From Xenopus tropicalis (taxonomy: Eukaryota; Chordata; Amphibia; Anura; Pipidae): a DNA stretch of 64,000 nucleotides. The first letter of the stretch is position 1. The number at the start of each line of letters is the position of its first letter. The position numbers and the translations under genes are program-made. Where the stretch lies: contig NC_030677.2 in NCBI RefSeq assembly GCF_000004195.4, forward strand, positions 175,262,019 to 175,326,018. The letters run 5' to 3'. A model generated the notes under the pieces. That model was not told where the DNA came from and searched no databases. It saw nothing but the letters and a program-made list of their open reading frames with translations. Of the stretch, positions 46,925 to 57,625 are shown piece by piece.

Positions 46925-48402
46925 AATGGCTAATGTTAACATTTATTTCAACATTGGTTTTGATCTATATCTATATAGGCAAATTGAAATATTATATTAT
47001 AACAGGTCACATCCATATGCCATGTTATTATATTTTACTGTCTGCCTAACTGAATATATATGGAACTAATACTAGAAAATATGCAAGGCTCCTTGTTTAA
47101 AATAAATAAATCCCCAGGTTTAGGAACATTGTAAGACACATAGGAGTAAATAAAATAAACTGTTCAAGACATTCACTAGGGTGTGAGATCCTATTGTAAC
47201 ATTTATTTATTTATGTAAGTGGCAAGAGGCACTACTAAAGCTAACCTGTAGCTACTATGAGCAATGGAATGTACACAAATTGTCACATTCAATATAAACA
47301 TAATTTGTGAAAGCACCTTGGCATGGGCACGCATACATGCTAGTCTATAAAACAAAATTTATTATTAAAATTACTCTGAAGCACCTATGTTTTGATGGCC
47401 ATTTGTTGAACCTTCTACTTTACACTGGTCACAGTGGAACTCAATTTGCTACCCTCGGAGACCCATTCTAACAAGATGATTTATGATCCTCTCCGTGTAT
47501 GAAGTATTGTTTTATTAAAAGCTCAATACACTCTACTGCTGCTGGTTTTAAATATTTAAACTTCAAAATGGCACAGAAGCCGTGTTCATTTGTATGCAAA
47601 ATTTGGATCATGGTTCAATTACTTGATGTTGTTATTATTATAATACTATAAAATTACAATACTGTAATTTATTTTCTTTAGTAAACAGATGGTGGCATTA
47701 AAACAAATTATTATGTTCTAAAGATGCTTGTTTATATGAATTCTAATATACAGACAATAATATACGGCACACTAATTGAAATGCTTCTGCCTTTGGTGTC
47801 ACAGTGTTCCAGTAAAAGAATAAAACAGGTTTAAGTATCAGAACAGACTGCCACAAAATAAATGCCTGTAATTTTTGCTTAGTTTGAGTTTGATATTTGT
47901 CCATTTTTCTCAGTAATGCCTTTGGACTATGTTGCTATAAACTATCCTTTTATTTCCATAGAAAATCTAGCAGGTTATTTTACAGCATACTCTGGCTCTT
48001 TCACGCTAACTGACTTAATCAAATGTATTTCATAGTGCAGTTATCGGTGCCTTAGGTGCACTGCTGTAAGAGCAGAAAGTCTCGCTGCCTCCCTAAGTGA
48101 CACTCCAGGACTGTTCCTTGTTGGTGAGTGATCAGCAAAGTAAAACAGTGGTACATATTCCTATATCAGCAAGGCTTGCCCATGCTTCTGCCACTAGAAG
48201 AGTAAGCTTGCCAGACAGCAATGCAGACATTTCCTTTTAGAACAATATATTTTTTAAGATGCCTACTCCATCAAGACCCCTTGCAATGTTTTTCCTGCGG
48301 AATAATAGAAAATGCAGTTACTGTGGGATAAGACTTTTGTTATATAGAAAATACTTAAAGGAGCTGCATACAGAGTCACAGACCATATTTTATGGAGGTA
48401 AG
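46925..48402. other. Repeat-poor AT-rich DNA
   Basis: No gene or repeat recognised. 47570-47930 is repeat-free with TAATTGAAAT, TTTGTATGCAAA and similar motifs and may be regulatory. Confidence 0.3.
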
Positions 48403-48410
48403 GAGCTTAC

Positions 48411-48705
48411 TAGTGATGAGCGAATCTGTCCCGTTTCACTTCGACAATAAATTCGCAAATCTTTCATAAGATTCTCGAAAAGGCGAAAAATTCGCAAAAC
48501 TGCGAAAATGTCGCCTGTGACTATTCTTTTGACACGCGATTATTCTTTTGATGTCTGTGACAATTTTTGGACGTGCGACTATTCTTGCGACAATTTTTGG
48601 ACACGTGGCAAATTTTTTCGTCCATTTCGCGAAACAATTTGCCAATGGCGAAACGTGGAAATTCGCTGCGAATCAATGCCTGGCAAAATATTTCGCCCAT
48701 CACTT
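48411..48705. mobile_element. hAT-type MITE (TAGTGATGAGCGAA ends) with perfect target duplication
   Basis: 295 bp. Starts TAGTGATGAGCGAATCTG and ends TTTCGCCCATCACTT, short imperfect inverse ends. The perfect 8-bp direct repeat GAGCTTAC flanks it (48403-48410 and 48706-48713). Interior is rich in TTCGCGAAAC/TTTGGAC motifs and gives chance frames on both strands. Truncated relatives are at 6685 and 20170. Confidence 0.88.
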
Positions 48706-48895
48706 GAGCTTACCTCTTTTATTGTCACCACCTGTGCATTAAGATTTTGGGGGGGGCGCAACCCTCCCCTCAGCAGGATAAGAATTTTCCAAGACATTCC
48801 AAATTTCAGTTTGGGCTCATTTACCGATAATGGACAAATCTGCACCTGGGCAGTAACATTTGGTCACATGACTTAATTCCACTCTAGTATACTAT

Positions 48896-49352
48896 GGGGC
48901 TGATTTACTAAGACACGAATTCCGACCGAATTGGAAGAATTCCGATTGGAAAACGAACATTTTGCGACTTTTTCGTATTTTTTGCGATTTTTTCGGCGCC
49001 TTTACGACTTTTCGGAAATTATCGCAACTTTTTCGTTACCAATACGATTTGCGCGAAAAAACGCAAGTTTTTCGTAGCCATTCCGAAAGTTGCGATTTTT
49101 TCGTAGCGTTAAAACTTGCGCCTTTTAAGTTTTAACGCTACGAAAAAAGCGCAACTTTTCGCGCAAGTTTTAACGCTACGAAAAAATCGCAACTTTCGGA
49201 ATGGCTACGAAAAACTCGCGTTTTTCCGCAAAAATCGTATTGGTAACGAAAAAGTCGCGATAATTTTCCGAAAAAATCGCAAAATACCGATCATTACGAA
49301 AAAAACGCAATCGGACGCATTCGGCCCGTTCGTGAGTAAGTAAATGGGCCCC
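48896..49352. mobile_element. Foldback PIF/Harbinger-like MITE (457 bp)
   Basis: Ends GGGGCTGATTTACTAAG and AGTAAGTAAATGGGCCCC. It folds about a centre near 49122, with perfect inner arms around CGTAGCGTTAAAACTT. TAT is directly repeated at both borders (48893-48895 and 49353-49355). A sibling of 17637-18165 with a shorter centre. Confidence 0.9.
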
Positions 49353-49750
49353 TATGTGCAAGCAAAAATATAATTGGTTGCCATAGGTTACGACCTATGG
49401 AAAATTTTCCAGAATCAGAATCATGACATTGGCCATGACATGAAAAAATAAAACAAATGCTGTTCTTTGGTAACACTTTGGCCCTGGACCAAGATTTATT
49501 ATAGGGTTCATTCACTAATAATGGACAGTAACTCATGGCAATCAATGACATCATTTAATTGTTCTACCTACAGGTGGTTGAAAAGTACAAGTATAATTGA
49601 TCTGCTCTGGTACAAATTTGTACTTTTTTATCACACAGAAAAAGCAAATCCATACAAATAAAGATTGTTTTGTACAAACAAGACACTATGGCAAATGGCT
49701 TATGGCAAAGGGTTTACTGTATATTGCCTTTCCAAAGCTACTTGACATTA
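49353..49750. other. Unassigned DNA
   Basis: No gene or clear repeat. Confidence 0.4.
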
Positions 49751-50125
49751 AGGGGGGCATGTACTAATGTTTATATTTCTTTTTTTCTTCACAATTTTTC
49801 GAGTAAAAAACAACTTTTTCATGATTTATTAAGCCATACTTATACAAAACTTCAACATTTTTCAATTCAATCGTTTAATAAATGACTAAATGGTTTTAGT
49901 GGAAATGAGTTTATTCATGGTTTAAAAAACCTCTAAAACCATGAAAATCTGATTGTCGCAGGGCAGACTTATCAAAGTTTGAATATTTATAAATAGGTGA
50001 AAGTTAGAGTTCACTATTTGATAAATATGCCTCTACACATCCAATAGGAATGAACAGAGAGTGGGGGAATATTACTATGTGTAAGTTCTAACTTTACACT
50101 TTGATAAATTGATCAAGTTTGGATT
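49751..50125. repeat. Degraded Harbinger-like MITE remnant
   Basis: Begins GGGGGGCATGTACTAATG and carries TTTTTCGAGTAAAAAAC, AAACTTCAACATTTTTC and TTATCAAAGTTTGAATATTT, resembling the ends and interior of the TCAAAGTACGAGTTTGAATC family. A clear right end was not found. Confidence 0.45.
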
Positions 50126-50624
50126 CTGTTTAGCTGGTCACCTTAAATTTGTCCAGATCTGAATTCCATGAATAATTCCAAAGCTCTTAATAATTGGTAT
50201 ATTGGTGGAAATGCTGATGTAAACAAACTATATTTCACCTGCCTTTCATCTGTAAAAAAAAATGTAATAAAACAGTCAAATGTACAGCATAATGCATGCA
50301 AATAGTCTTTAGAAAGCTGTCAAACACATAAATACCTTATTTTCTTAAAGATATAAGGGAACCCATACCTCTGAAATAAATAACAAGTCCTGAATTTAAT
50401 TTGATTTAATTTGGCATTCAAATGTTCGGTACTGTAAGTACAATGTATTTATATTTATCGCAGTTTACTCCATTAAAAGATTTGTCCAGTTTGTACTTAC
50501 CCTATACTTTGCAAAGAGATCCAATAGTTTTGAATTTTTTTGTTAGTACCTATACCTTTAATATGATAACCATCAGAGGTGAAATCCTATGCCACTAAGT
50601 TCCTAGGTGAAAATCAATACAGTT
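50126..50624. other. Unassigned DNA
   Basis: No gene or clear repeat recognised. Confidence 0.35.
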
Positions 50625-50707
50625 ATAGGACCTGTTATCCAAAATGCTTGGGACCTGGAGTTCTCCAGATAAGGGATCTTTCTGTAATTTGTAACTCCGT
50701 ACCTTAA

Positions 50708-51708
50708 GGGGCAGATTCATCAAAGTACGAGTTTGAATCCCGAAATGGGTAAGATTCGGATTAGATACCATAATTTCTGATGATCGGAAATGTCACGAAA
50801 ATGCTTACGAAAAATCGTAAAAGTCACAATAATATTGTATTGGCCATCCGAAAATCACAATATTTTTGTATCCGAGCTATCGTAAACGGCGGGAAAACCT
50901 TTCTGACTTTGATTCTTCAGTGCATGATTTTGGCAGTCTCCCATAGGACTCAATGGCACTCTGCAGCTCCAACCTGGCCCAAGGAAAGTCTCCCATAGGG
51001 CTCAATGGCACTCTGCAGCTCCAACCCGGCCCAAGGAAAGTCTCCCATAGGGCTCAATGGCACTCTGCAGCTCCAACCTGGCCCAAGGAAAGTCTCCCAT
51101 AGGGCTCAATGGCACTCTGCAGCTCCAACCTGGCCCAAGGAAAGTCTCCCATAGGGCTCAATGGCACTCTGCAGCTCCAACCTGGCCCAAGGAAAGTCTC
51201 CCATAGGGCTCAATGGCACTCTGCAGCTCCAACCTGGCCCAAGGAAAGTCTCCCATAGGGCTCAATGGCACTCTGCAGCTCCAACCCGGCCCAAGGAAAG
51301 TCTCCCATAGGGCTCAATGGCACTCTGCAGCTCCAACCCGGCCCAAGGAAAGTCTCCCATAGGGCTCAATGGCACTCTGCCGCTCCAACCCGGCCCAAGG
51401 AAAGTCTCCCATAGGGCTCAATGGCACTCTGCAGCTCCAACCTGGCCCAAGGAAAGCCTCCCATAGGGCTCAATGGCACTCTGCAGCTCCAACCTGGCCC
51501 AAGGAAAGTCACGATACCGAAGCCTGAATGAATCCGAAACTTTCGTACTCTGCGCGACAATACGATTTTGTTGTGTAAAATTTGTCTCAAAGTATGAAAA
51601 AGTGATGCAAATAATGAAAAAAATGCAGAAAATATGCACAGTTCTATAAATTAGAAAAAATTAAAAAAATTTTATTCCGAAGCAATCGTACTTTGATAAA
51701 TATGCCCC
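50708..51708. mobile_element. Minisatellite-bearing PIF/Harbinger-like MITE, nested
   Basis: Ends GGGGCAGATTCATCAAAGTAC and GTACTTTGATAAATATGCCCC are inverses. Borders TAA and AAG around the known target TTAAG fit a 3-bp TAA duplication with one lost base. Interior: TCGGATTAGATACCATAATT, array 5, then TCACGATACCGAAGCCTGAA. No transposase coding. Confidence 0.9.
50937..51508. repeat. 52-bp minisatellite array 5 (11 units)
   Basis: Eleven exact 52-bp units. The first unit has GGACTCAA, as in arrays 1 and 2. The ninth has CTCTGCCGCTCC, destroying the CTGCAG present in the others. No indel. Confidence 0.97.
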
Positions 51709-52131
51709 AAGTCTGCTACAAAATCATTTAAAAATTAATTAAACCCAATTGGATTGCTTTGCCTCCAATTAGGATTAGCTATATTTCAGTTCAAGGTACT
51801 GTTTTATTATTACAGAGGAAAAGGTAATCATTTTTGAAAATTTTAGTTGTTTAATTAAAATGCAGTCTATGGGAAATGGCCTTTCTGTAATTCAGAGCTT
51901 TCTGGATAACAGGTTTCCAGATAACGAATCCCATACCTGTTCTATGCTCCAAACCAATATGATACATTTTGTTACCTACACCATTAATTATGATAAAGAT
52001 AACAAAATTCCTATTGTAAAAAAGAAAACATTAGGTTAAAAAAATCTTTTTTTGTGCTGAAAGGCAGCCAGTGTCATAAGATCAGTACATATTTGGATAC
52101 GTTATTGGCTGCAAGTCTATTTTAAAGGAAC

Positions 52132-52544
52132 AGTAACACTAAAAAATGAAAGAGCTTTAAAGTAATAAAAATATAATGCACTGTTGCCCTGCACTGGTAA
52201 AACTGGTGTGTTTGCTACAGTAACACTATTTTAATTTATATAATAAGCTGCTGTGTAGCCATGGGGGCAGCCATTCAAGCTGGAAAAAAGGAGAAAAGGC
52301 ACAGGTTACATAGCAGATAACAGATAAGCTCTGTAGAATACAATAGTGTTTTATCTGTTATCTGCTATGTGCCTGTGCCTTTTCTCCTGAATGGCTGCCT
52401 CCATGGCTACATAGCAGCTTATTTATATAAATTATAGTAGACTTTCTGAAGTAAACACACAACTTTTACCAGTGCAGGGCAGCAGCACATTATATTTTAG
52501 TTACTTTTATACACTTTCATTTTTAGGTGTTACTGTTCCTTTAA
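52132..52544. mobile_element. T2/Kolobok-type MITE, complete
   Basis: TTAAAGGAACAGTAACACTA at the left and GGTGTTACTGTTCCTTTAA at the right, with TTAA at both ends (52132-52135 and 52541-52544). The whole element is a 413-bp near-palindrome; the central arms carry GATAACAGATAA and TTATCTGTTATC. Confidence 0.93.
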
Positions 52545-53485
52545 TTACAGCCAGTTAAAGAGAATATCCTCCAGTAAGACTGGGAAAGGTGCATAGGGTG
52601 GGTTCCAGGAGTTACACAGAATAAACTCCCTTACCAAAGCTGAATATTTGCTTTATCAAGGTTCACTGAATTTGCAAAAACCATGTTAGCAGAATAAAAC
52701 ATACCTTATGTAACCTGAGCAAGAAAATCCCACAGGGCCATTAAAACCAAAGAAGAGACAAAACCAATAACGAACGATACATAATGGCATTGTCAGATTT
52801 ACTGAACAATTTGTGCTAGCATAGGTGTTAAGAAAACTCTTTGTTATACCTTGAAGAATGTATGGCCATTTAAATCAACTAACTATACAATTCAGGAGAA
52901 GGACACTTATCTCCAGAACTACTGTTCAGAGCTGGATAAATAAATTCTTCCAGCTAGCACTGTCATTGTTTGAATATAGCCTCTCATTTAAGGAGCTGGG
53001 TCATATAAATATACAGCTGAGACTTGCTTGTTTACAGTTATTATTCTAGGAAATAAAAAGAAACCTGCACGGAATGGTCCCCAATGTGATATAGCTCTAG
53101 GTCGAGGTCAGAGAGAATTTCCATGAACTTTCATGAGGTTTAGTCAAGGAGGAGTTGGGAAACAATGCAGTAAACAAACTTTGACATACGACTTATTATC
53201 ATGAATTTTAAATAAAATATTCACTCATTCTTGTCTAAAGAACCCACAGTGGCTTTTCTGAAAGATAATGTATGTGCCTTATGCGAACTGACCACTAAAT
53301 GACCTCAAAAATCACCAGAGGAATTCTAAACACTAATTTATATACACTTACCCACTCACTGAACATATAAAATAAACCATGTTATTCAGTATGCAAGATA
53401 CAAATACCAATTTACCTTATAAGTACATATATATGTATACTGTATACGTTATATTATTAGATTGTTTTATGTTTTGTTTTTAAAG
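52545..53485. other. Unassigned DNA
   Basis: No gene or clear repeat recognised. Confidence 0.4.
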
Positions 53486-53660
53486 CATTGGTCACCTTAA
53501 AGTGACAGTATACACCCCTTTTATTTCTAGCACTAAACATGAGTATGAACCATACTCGGATTCTTCGGATTTCACTTTAGGGCACCCAGAGGCCGGCATT
53601 ATAAACACTTTTTCACTAATTTCACTTCAGGGCGCCCAGAGTCCAGCATCGTAAACTGCC
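53486..53660. repeat. Direct repeat flanking LTR-like block, copy 1
   Basis: Shares TTGGTCACCTTAAAGTGACA, TATTTCTAGCACTAAACA and CCCAGAGGCC with 54582-54720. It begins with a TTAAAGTGACAG motif that may be a T2-like end. 53570-53650 contains a further short duplication of TTTCACTTxAGGGCxCCCAGAG. Confidence 0.8.
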
Positions 53661-53847
53661 CACCCCCCCAGGATCTAGACTGAGCGCATCCTTTGATCTT
53701 ACATCCAAATGTGTTAAATCACTAGGTTCTTTTTTTAAAAGTGTATGGATCTCCAAAATTGGGCTCCCAAGGGTGGTTTGGGAGGTTAATACTTAACAGG
53801 GAGTTCTCCTGCAGTTTCAGTTAGCAGCCACCGGGTGGTGCATTAGA

Positions 53848-53855
53848 TATATAAG
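53848..53855 (+). promoter_or_regulatory. TATA-box-like site of the LTR-like block
   Basis: TATATAAG about 480 bp upstream of an AATAAA signal. Its role is inferred only from the LTR-like arrangement. Confidence 0.35.
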
Positions 53856-54089
53856 GGAATGCAGCCAGGTGCTGCCAGGTCTTTCTGCCTGGGACCCCCT
53901 CTGGATAGATGTTAATGACAGGCCTGTGCTAAGACAGCAGATTGAGGTAATAGCTCACTCTAGGAGTGGGAGCTAGGTTATCTAGTTGGGCAGACATCGC
54001 CCCTACAGGAGATTTAAAGGGATTAAGATCCCCCAGCACTTATAGCTGGAGTCAGGGCACTAAGTGTTAAGATCAGGAGGATCCTTATC

Positions 54090-54240
54090 TGGTGGGTGCT
54101 CGGGCGAGAGTACCGGGGTGAGGTCTCAAGGGAGTGTCTGCCTGGCGGGAGTACCGGGGAGAGCCCTAGAGAGGGTCTCCTGGCATAAGTACCGGGGGGA
54201 GCTCCCAAGGAGGGTCGCCTGGCGGGGAGTACCGCGAGTA
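54090..54240. repeat. ~40-bp tandem repeat inside LTR-like block
   Basis: GAGTACCGGGG-type landmarks (TACCG) at 54111, 54152, 54190 and 54230, spaced 41, 38 and 40 bp, with CCTGGCGGG preceding several. CpG-rich. Confidence 0.85.
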
Positions 54241-54581
54241 GGCTGCTGGAGAGGGGATCTCCATAGGACTGAGTGTCACCTGGTTCACTATTGTAATCCT
54301 GTAGAGCCTGCCTGTCTGTCTGCAAGTAATAAACATAATCACCTGGTTCATCATCACACCAGTGTGCTGTCTCTTACTTCAAGGAGGATCCTCACTGCCC
54401 GGTAAGTTATTGGGAGTGCTGGCGGTCCCTAAGCAGGAGTACAATATCAAGTTCTCAGGGAGGGGAGTTACAGTTTAATCTGTCCCTATCCTATTCCCCC
54501 AAGTGAGCGGGGGCTCAGGGCTCCTGTTAGCGCCAAAAGTATCAGCAGGTAGCAGCACTGTCACAAAAGTGGGCTACAAAA

Positions 54582-54720
54582 GAATTGGTCACCTTAAAGT
54601 GACAGTTTATACCCCTGTTATTTCTAGCACTAAACAAGATTATGAACCAGTTTCACTTCCTGTCACTTCCTGATAGGGCTGGATTTCACTTCAGGGTGCC
54701 CAGAGGCCATGATCCAACAA
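54582..54720. repeat. Direct repeat flanking LTR-like block, copy 2
   Basis: Second copy of the sequence at 53486, offset about 1096 bp, with a CACTTCCTGTCACTTCCTG insertion-like duplication absent from copy 1. Confidence 0.8.
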
Positions 54721-54819
54721 ATTGCATAAACAGTTCAAATTTAACTAGGATTGTTCCCATTGACTTCTAAATGACCTTGCAAGCTTTTAGATGTGAAGTT
54801 TACAGAGTGTTTGTTTTAC

Positions 54820-55412
54820 TTAAAGGAATACTGTTATGGGAAAACATGTTTTTTTTCAAAACATATCAGTTAATAGAGTTTCTCCAGCAGAATAATCCTG
54901 CATTGAAATCAGATTTTTTTTATTCAATTTTTAAATTTCAGAAGGGCTAGACATTTTGCCAGTTTCCCAGGGTGCCACAGCCATGTGACTTGTGCTCTGA
55001 TAAACTTCAGTCACACTTTACTGCTGAGCTGCAAGTTGGAGTGATATCACCCCCCCTCCTATCAGCAGAACAATAGGAAGGCAGCAAGATAGCAGCTCCC
55101 AGTAGATATCACAATGGCACTCAATAATAAGGAATCCAAGTCCGGCTTGGGACTCCTCCAGTTACATGTGAGTAGGAGAAATAATAGGTTACCTGAAAGC
55201 AGTTCTAATGTGTAGCGCTGGCTCCTTCTGAAAGCTCAGACTAAGGCACAATGCACTGAGATGGCACCTACATACCAATATTACAGCTAAAATAATACAT
55301 TTGTTGGTTCAAGGATAACATTTTAAATGGTAGAATCAATTACTTGCTATGTGAAAAGTGTAATTTAGAGATAAAAAAAATACACATAAAAATCATGACA
55401 GAATTCCTTTAA
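54820..55412. mobile_element. T2-type MITE, complete
   Basis: TTAAAGGAATACTGTTATGG at the left (after ACT) and CATGACAGAATTCCTTTAA at the right, with TTAA at both ends (54820-54823 and 55409-55412). The right half matches 38430-38714. About 0.59 kb; no coding capacity. Confidence 0.9.
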
Positions 55413-57150
55413 TAAATATCAATTTATTTAATAAATATTCATTTTTTTTTTTTTTTAAATCATTATTCACTTTCATGTTTTTTAACATAAGCAAACTTTA
55501 AGTGAGGAAAAATATATGAACAATGACAAAAAATGCTCTAGGAAGTCCCTGCTTAGAGAAGGGAGGGGGGGGAATAGCAAAAAATGGGAAAATATTGATT
55601 TTTATTTTTTTTAATTAAAAGAATAGGCAGAATGCATTTCAACAAAAGTCTTATTTATTTTGCCAATCTTTAGCAAAGGTGTTTTTACGTGTATACTTTC
55701 TTTTGAGTTTAGTTTTTAAGCATCTTTAACATATATATATATATAATTAACACATTACTGAAATTTTACAGACAAGCCCACTCTTGCTGCCTACAACAAG
55801 CCACGCTTATAATTAGAATGAGTTAAAGCACCTCACTTATTTGCTTTACTAGTCAGGCAGCAGGGAACCAAATATTAGTCTGTGCTTGTGGCGAAATACT
55901 TACACTGGAGTTTAAAACCTTAGCAAACTAAATTTCAAGTTTATCTCGCTGCCTGCTGGCAATAAATGACTGAGTCACAGTGGAAGCCTACAAGTAAAAG
56001 ACCTGTTAAGAATGTTAAAAACCAAAATGCCATTTTCTAAATAGCCTTCCTGTCTTGTATCTTGTACTCGAAAAAACATTTACACGTTTAAGCAATGTCC
56101 TCTCATATCAAACTATTTGTTTTGGGCTCCGTTTGGAAAACAGGAAACAAAACACTGCCAAAAGCACCATATTAGAACTCAGAGACATAGAGGTAATTTA
56201 CTTCTGAAAAGCTAGAGGAGCATCAGGAGAGCTAATATTGAACAAATGCATTTTGTACTGAAATATACAAAACATCATGCTTGTACTGATCTAAAATTGT
56301 ACTTGTACTGAAACAATGTGTTATGTAAGAACCTAGGGATTAATCAGGCGTCATTTTCTAAAAGGACACCAATCAAAGTATAAATCTTATTTTAAAAAAA
56401 AATATATATATATATAACATTTGCCTGAAAACAGTTGATGTAAGATATAGATAGAAAGACATGGATTTGCATTTTTAAAAAGAAGTAATCAGTTCTCTGC
56501 TGGAAATACATAATGTATTCCCTGTTCCTTGGTGATTGTGGCTAAAACACAGTGGTATTTTCTGCTTTATGGCTGAGATTCTAGCTGTCTAGAAGTATAG
56601 GGAATCCAAATTCCTCCTACTTTTCTTACATATGCCCTGTAGGAGGGAGCTGGCAAAGGGATCTTGTGATTGGGTCCTGTCCTTAAGCCACAATACCACG
56701 TCAAGGTAAACCCCATATGGGCGTCCTATTTACCTCTGGTCATATTTTTCAAAGTCTGGCACCTCCCTGAATGGTACCATTTTTTGGGATAAGTGTCTCC
56801 TGACCTGGGAAATGTTAGTAAATGCCCCCTTACTGTATGTTGTTGCCTATTTCCTTAAAAAGAACAATGTCAGTCAGTCCGTAAGCACTCAGTTTGATTC
56901 AATAAATAATTTCCAATAATTTCTGGGCTGATGGGAATTGTACTTTAATAAACGCCGCTACCACAAAGAAGTCACAAAAGTGGAGCAAATTTTTGTAAAT
57001 GTTTCTGCATCTTATGCAAATAACACAAATGTTTACTGTTTTGCACAAATCCTCCTGCATTTTCTGTTTATTCTGTTTTATTACATTCCCTCATAAAACT
57101 GAGCACTCATTCCTTACAGAGCTGTAGAAAGCATTCATATCTAGAGCTTA
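55413..57150. other. Mostly repeat-free DNA
   Basis: Simple repeats at 55439-55457 (T run), 55729-55744 (ATAT) and 56401-56416 (ATAT). 55780-56000 is repeat-free with TTATAATTAGAATGAG and GACTGAGTCAC (AP-1-like) motifs and might be a conserved regulatory block. No exon recognised. Confidence 0.3.
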
Positions 57151-57169
57151 ATGTATCAAGCCTGGGACA

Positions 57170-57625
57170 GGTGAAGCGGAAAGAGGCATGATTAAAAGAT
57201 GTTTGGGAGATGGTTTGGGAGATAGTATGTCACAGCTTTTGGTGTAGTTGGGCTCTCCTGCTGTGTAGCCAGAAAGGGGGGCAGTAGTGTTAATGTAGGG
57301 CTGGTGTTGGATAGGCCTGGAGCTAGGCTTAGGGGCAAGGAGGCACAGTAGACGGGTGGAGAAGGCTTAGCCTAAGGCTGAAGACTGGGTTTTGGTTAAA
57401 AGGGGTAATGTTAATTTACTGTAAGCTATTGTTAATTGTTATATGCAGCCTTCAGCGGCTATTCATTGTTATAAAGATGTTGGTCTGTTTTGGGTCAGAT
57501 AATTTATCCAAAGTTAATGTATTGTACAAGTAATAAATCAAGCTGTGGCCTTTCCACCCAAGAAGTTGTAGTTGTGAGTATTCATTGGGGGGTGGGGATG
57601 GGACCAGCAAGTCATACTCAAGTTA
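57170..57625 (+). mobile_element. Solo-LTR-like block
   Basis: G-rich left part with CTCTCCTGCTGTGTAGCC, then GTACAAGTAATAAATCAAGC (AATAAA at 57532-57537) and a downstream GTTGTAGTTGTGAG stretch of the kind seen after poly(A) signals. It resembles Xenopus LTR retroelement ends. Borders and target duplication were not resolved. Confidence 0.45.

Larger units (their letters stand above)
50625..51947 (-). mobile_element. ACAGGTATGGGAT-type MITE split by a later insertion
   Basis: The left part 50625-50707 (GACCTGTTATCCAAAATGCT to CGTACCTTAA) continues at 51709 (AAGTCTGCTACAAAATCATT) and ends GAATCCCATACCTGT at 51947. Intact copies read CATACCTTAAGTCTAC here, so the element at 50708-51708 inserted at the TTAAG. 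Confidence 0.9.
53760..54578 (+). mobile_element. Solo-LTR-like block
   Basis: Has the order of retroviral-type LTR signals: TATATAAG at 53848-53855, AATAAA at 54328-54333 and a GT/TG-rich stretch after it. No internal retroelement genes adjoin it. Exact ends and target duplication were not found; the right end may be near GGGCTACA (54577). A ~40-bp tandem repeat lies at 54090-54240. The chance 113- and 100-codon frames lie over this repeat. Confidence 0.5.

Noticed and set aside
48508..48876. Overlapping frames on both strands (122 and 88 codons)
   Set aside because: They lie largely within the hAT-type MITE at 48411-48705; CpG-rich palindromic sequence lacks stops on both strands.
54064..54405. 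113-codon plus-strand frame
   Set aside because: It lies over the ~40-bp repeats of the LTR-like block, has an overlapping 100-codon frame on the other strand, and shows no retroviral protein motif.
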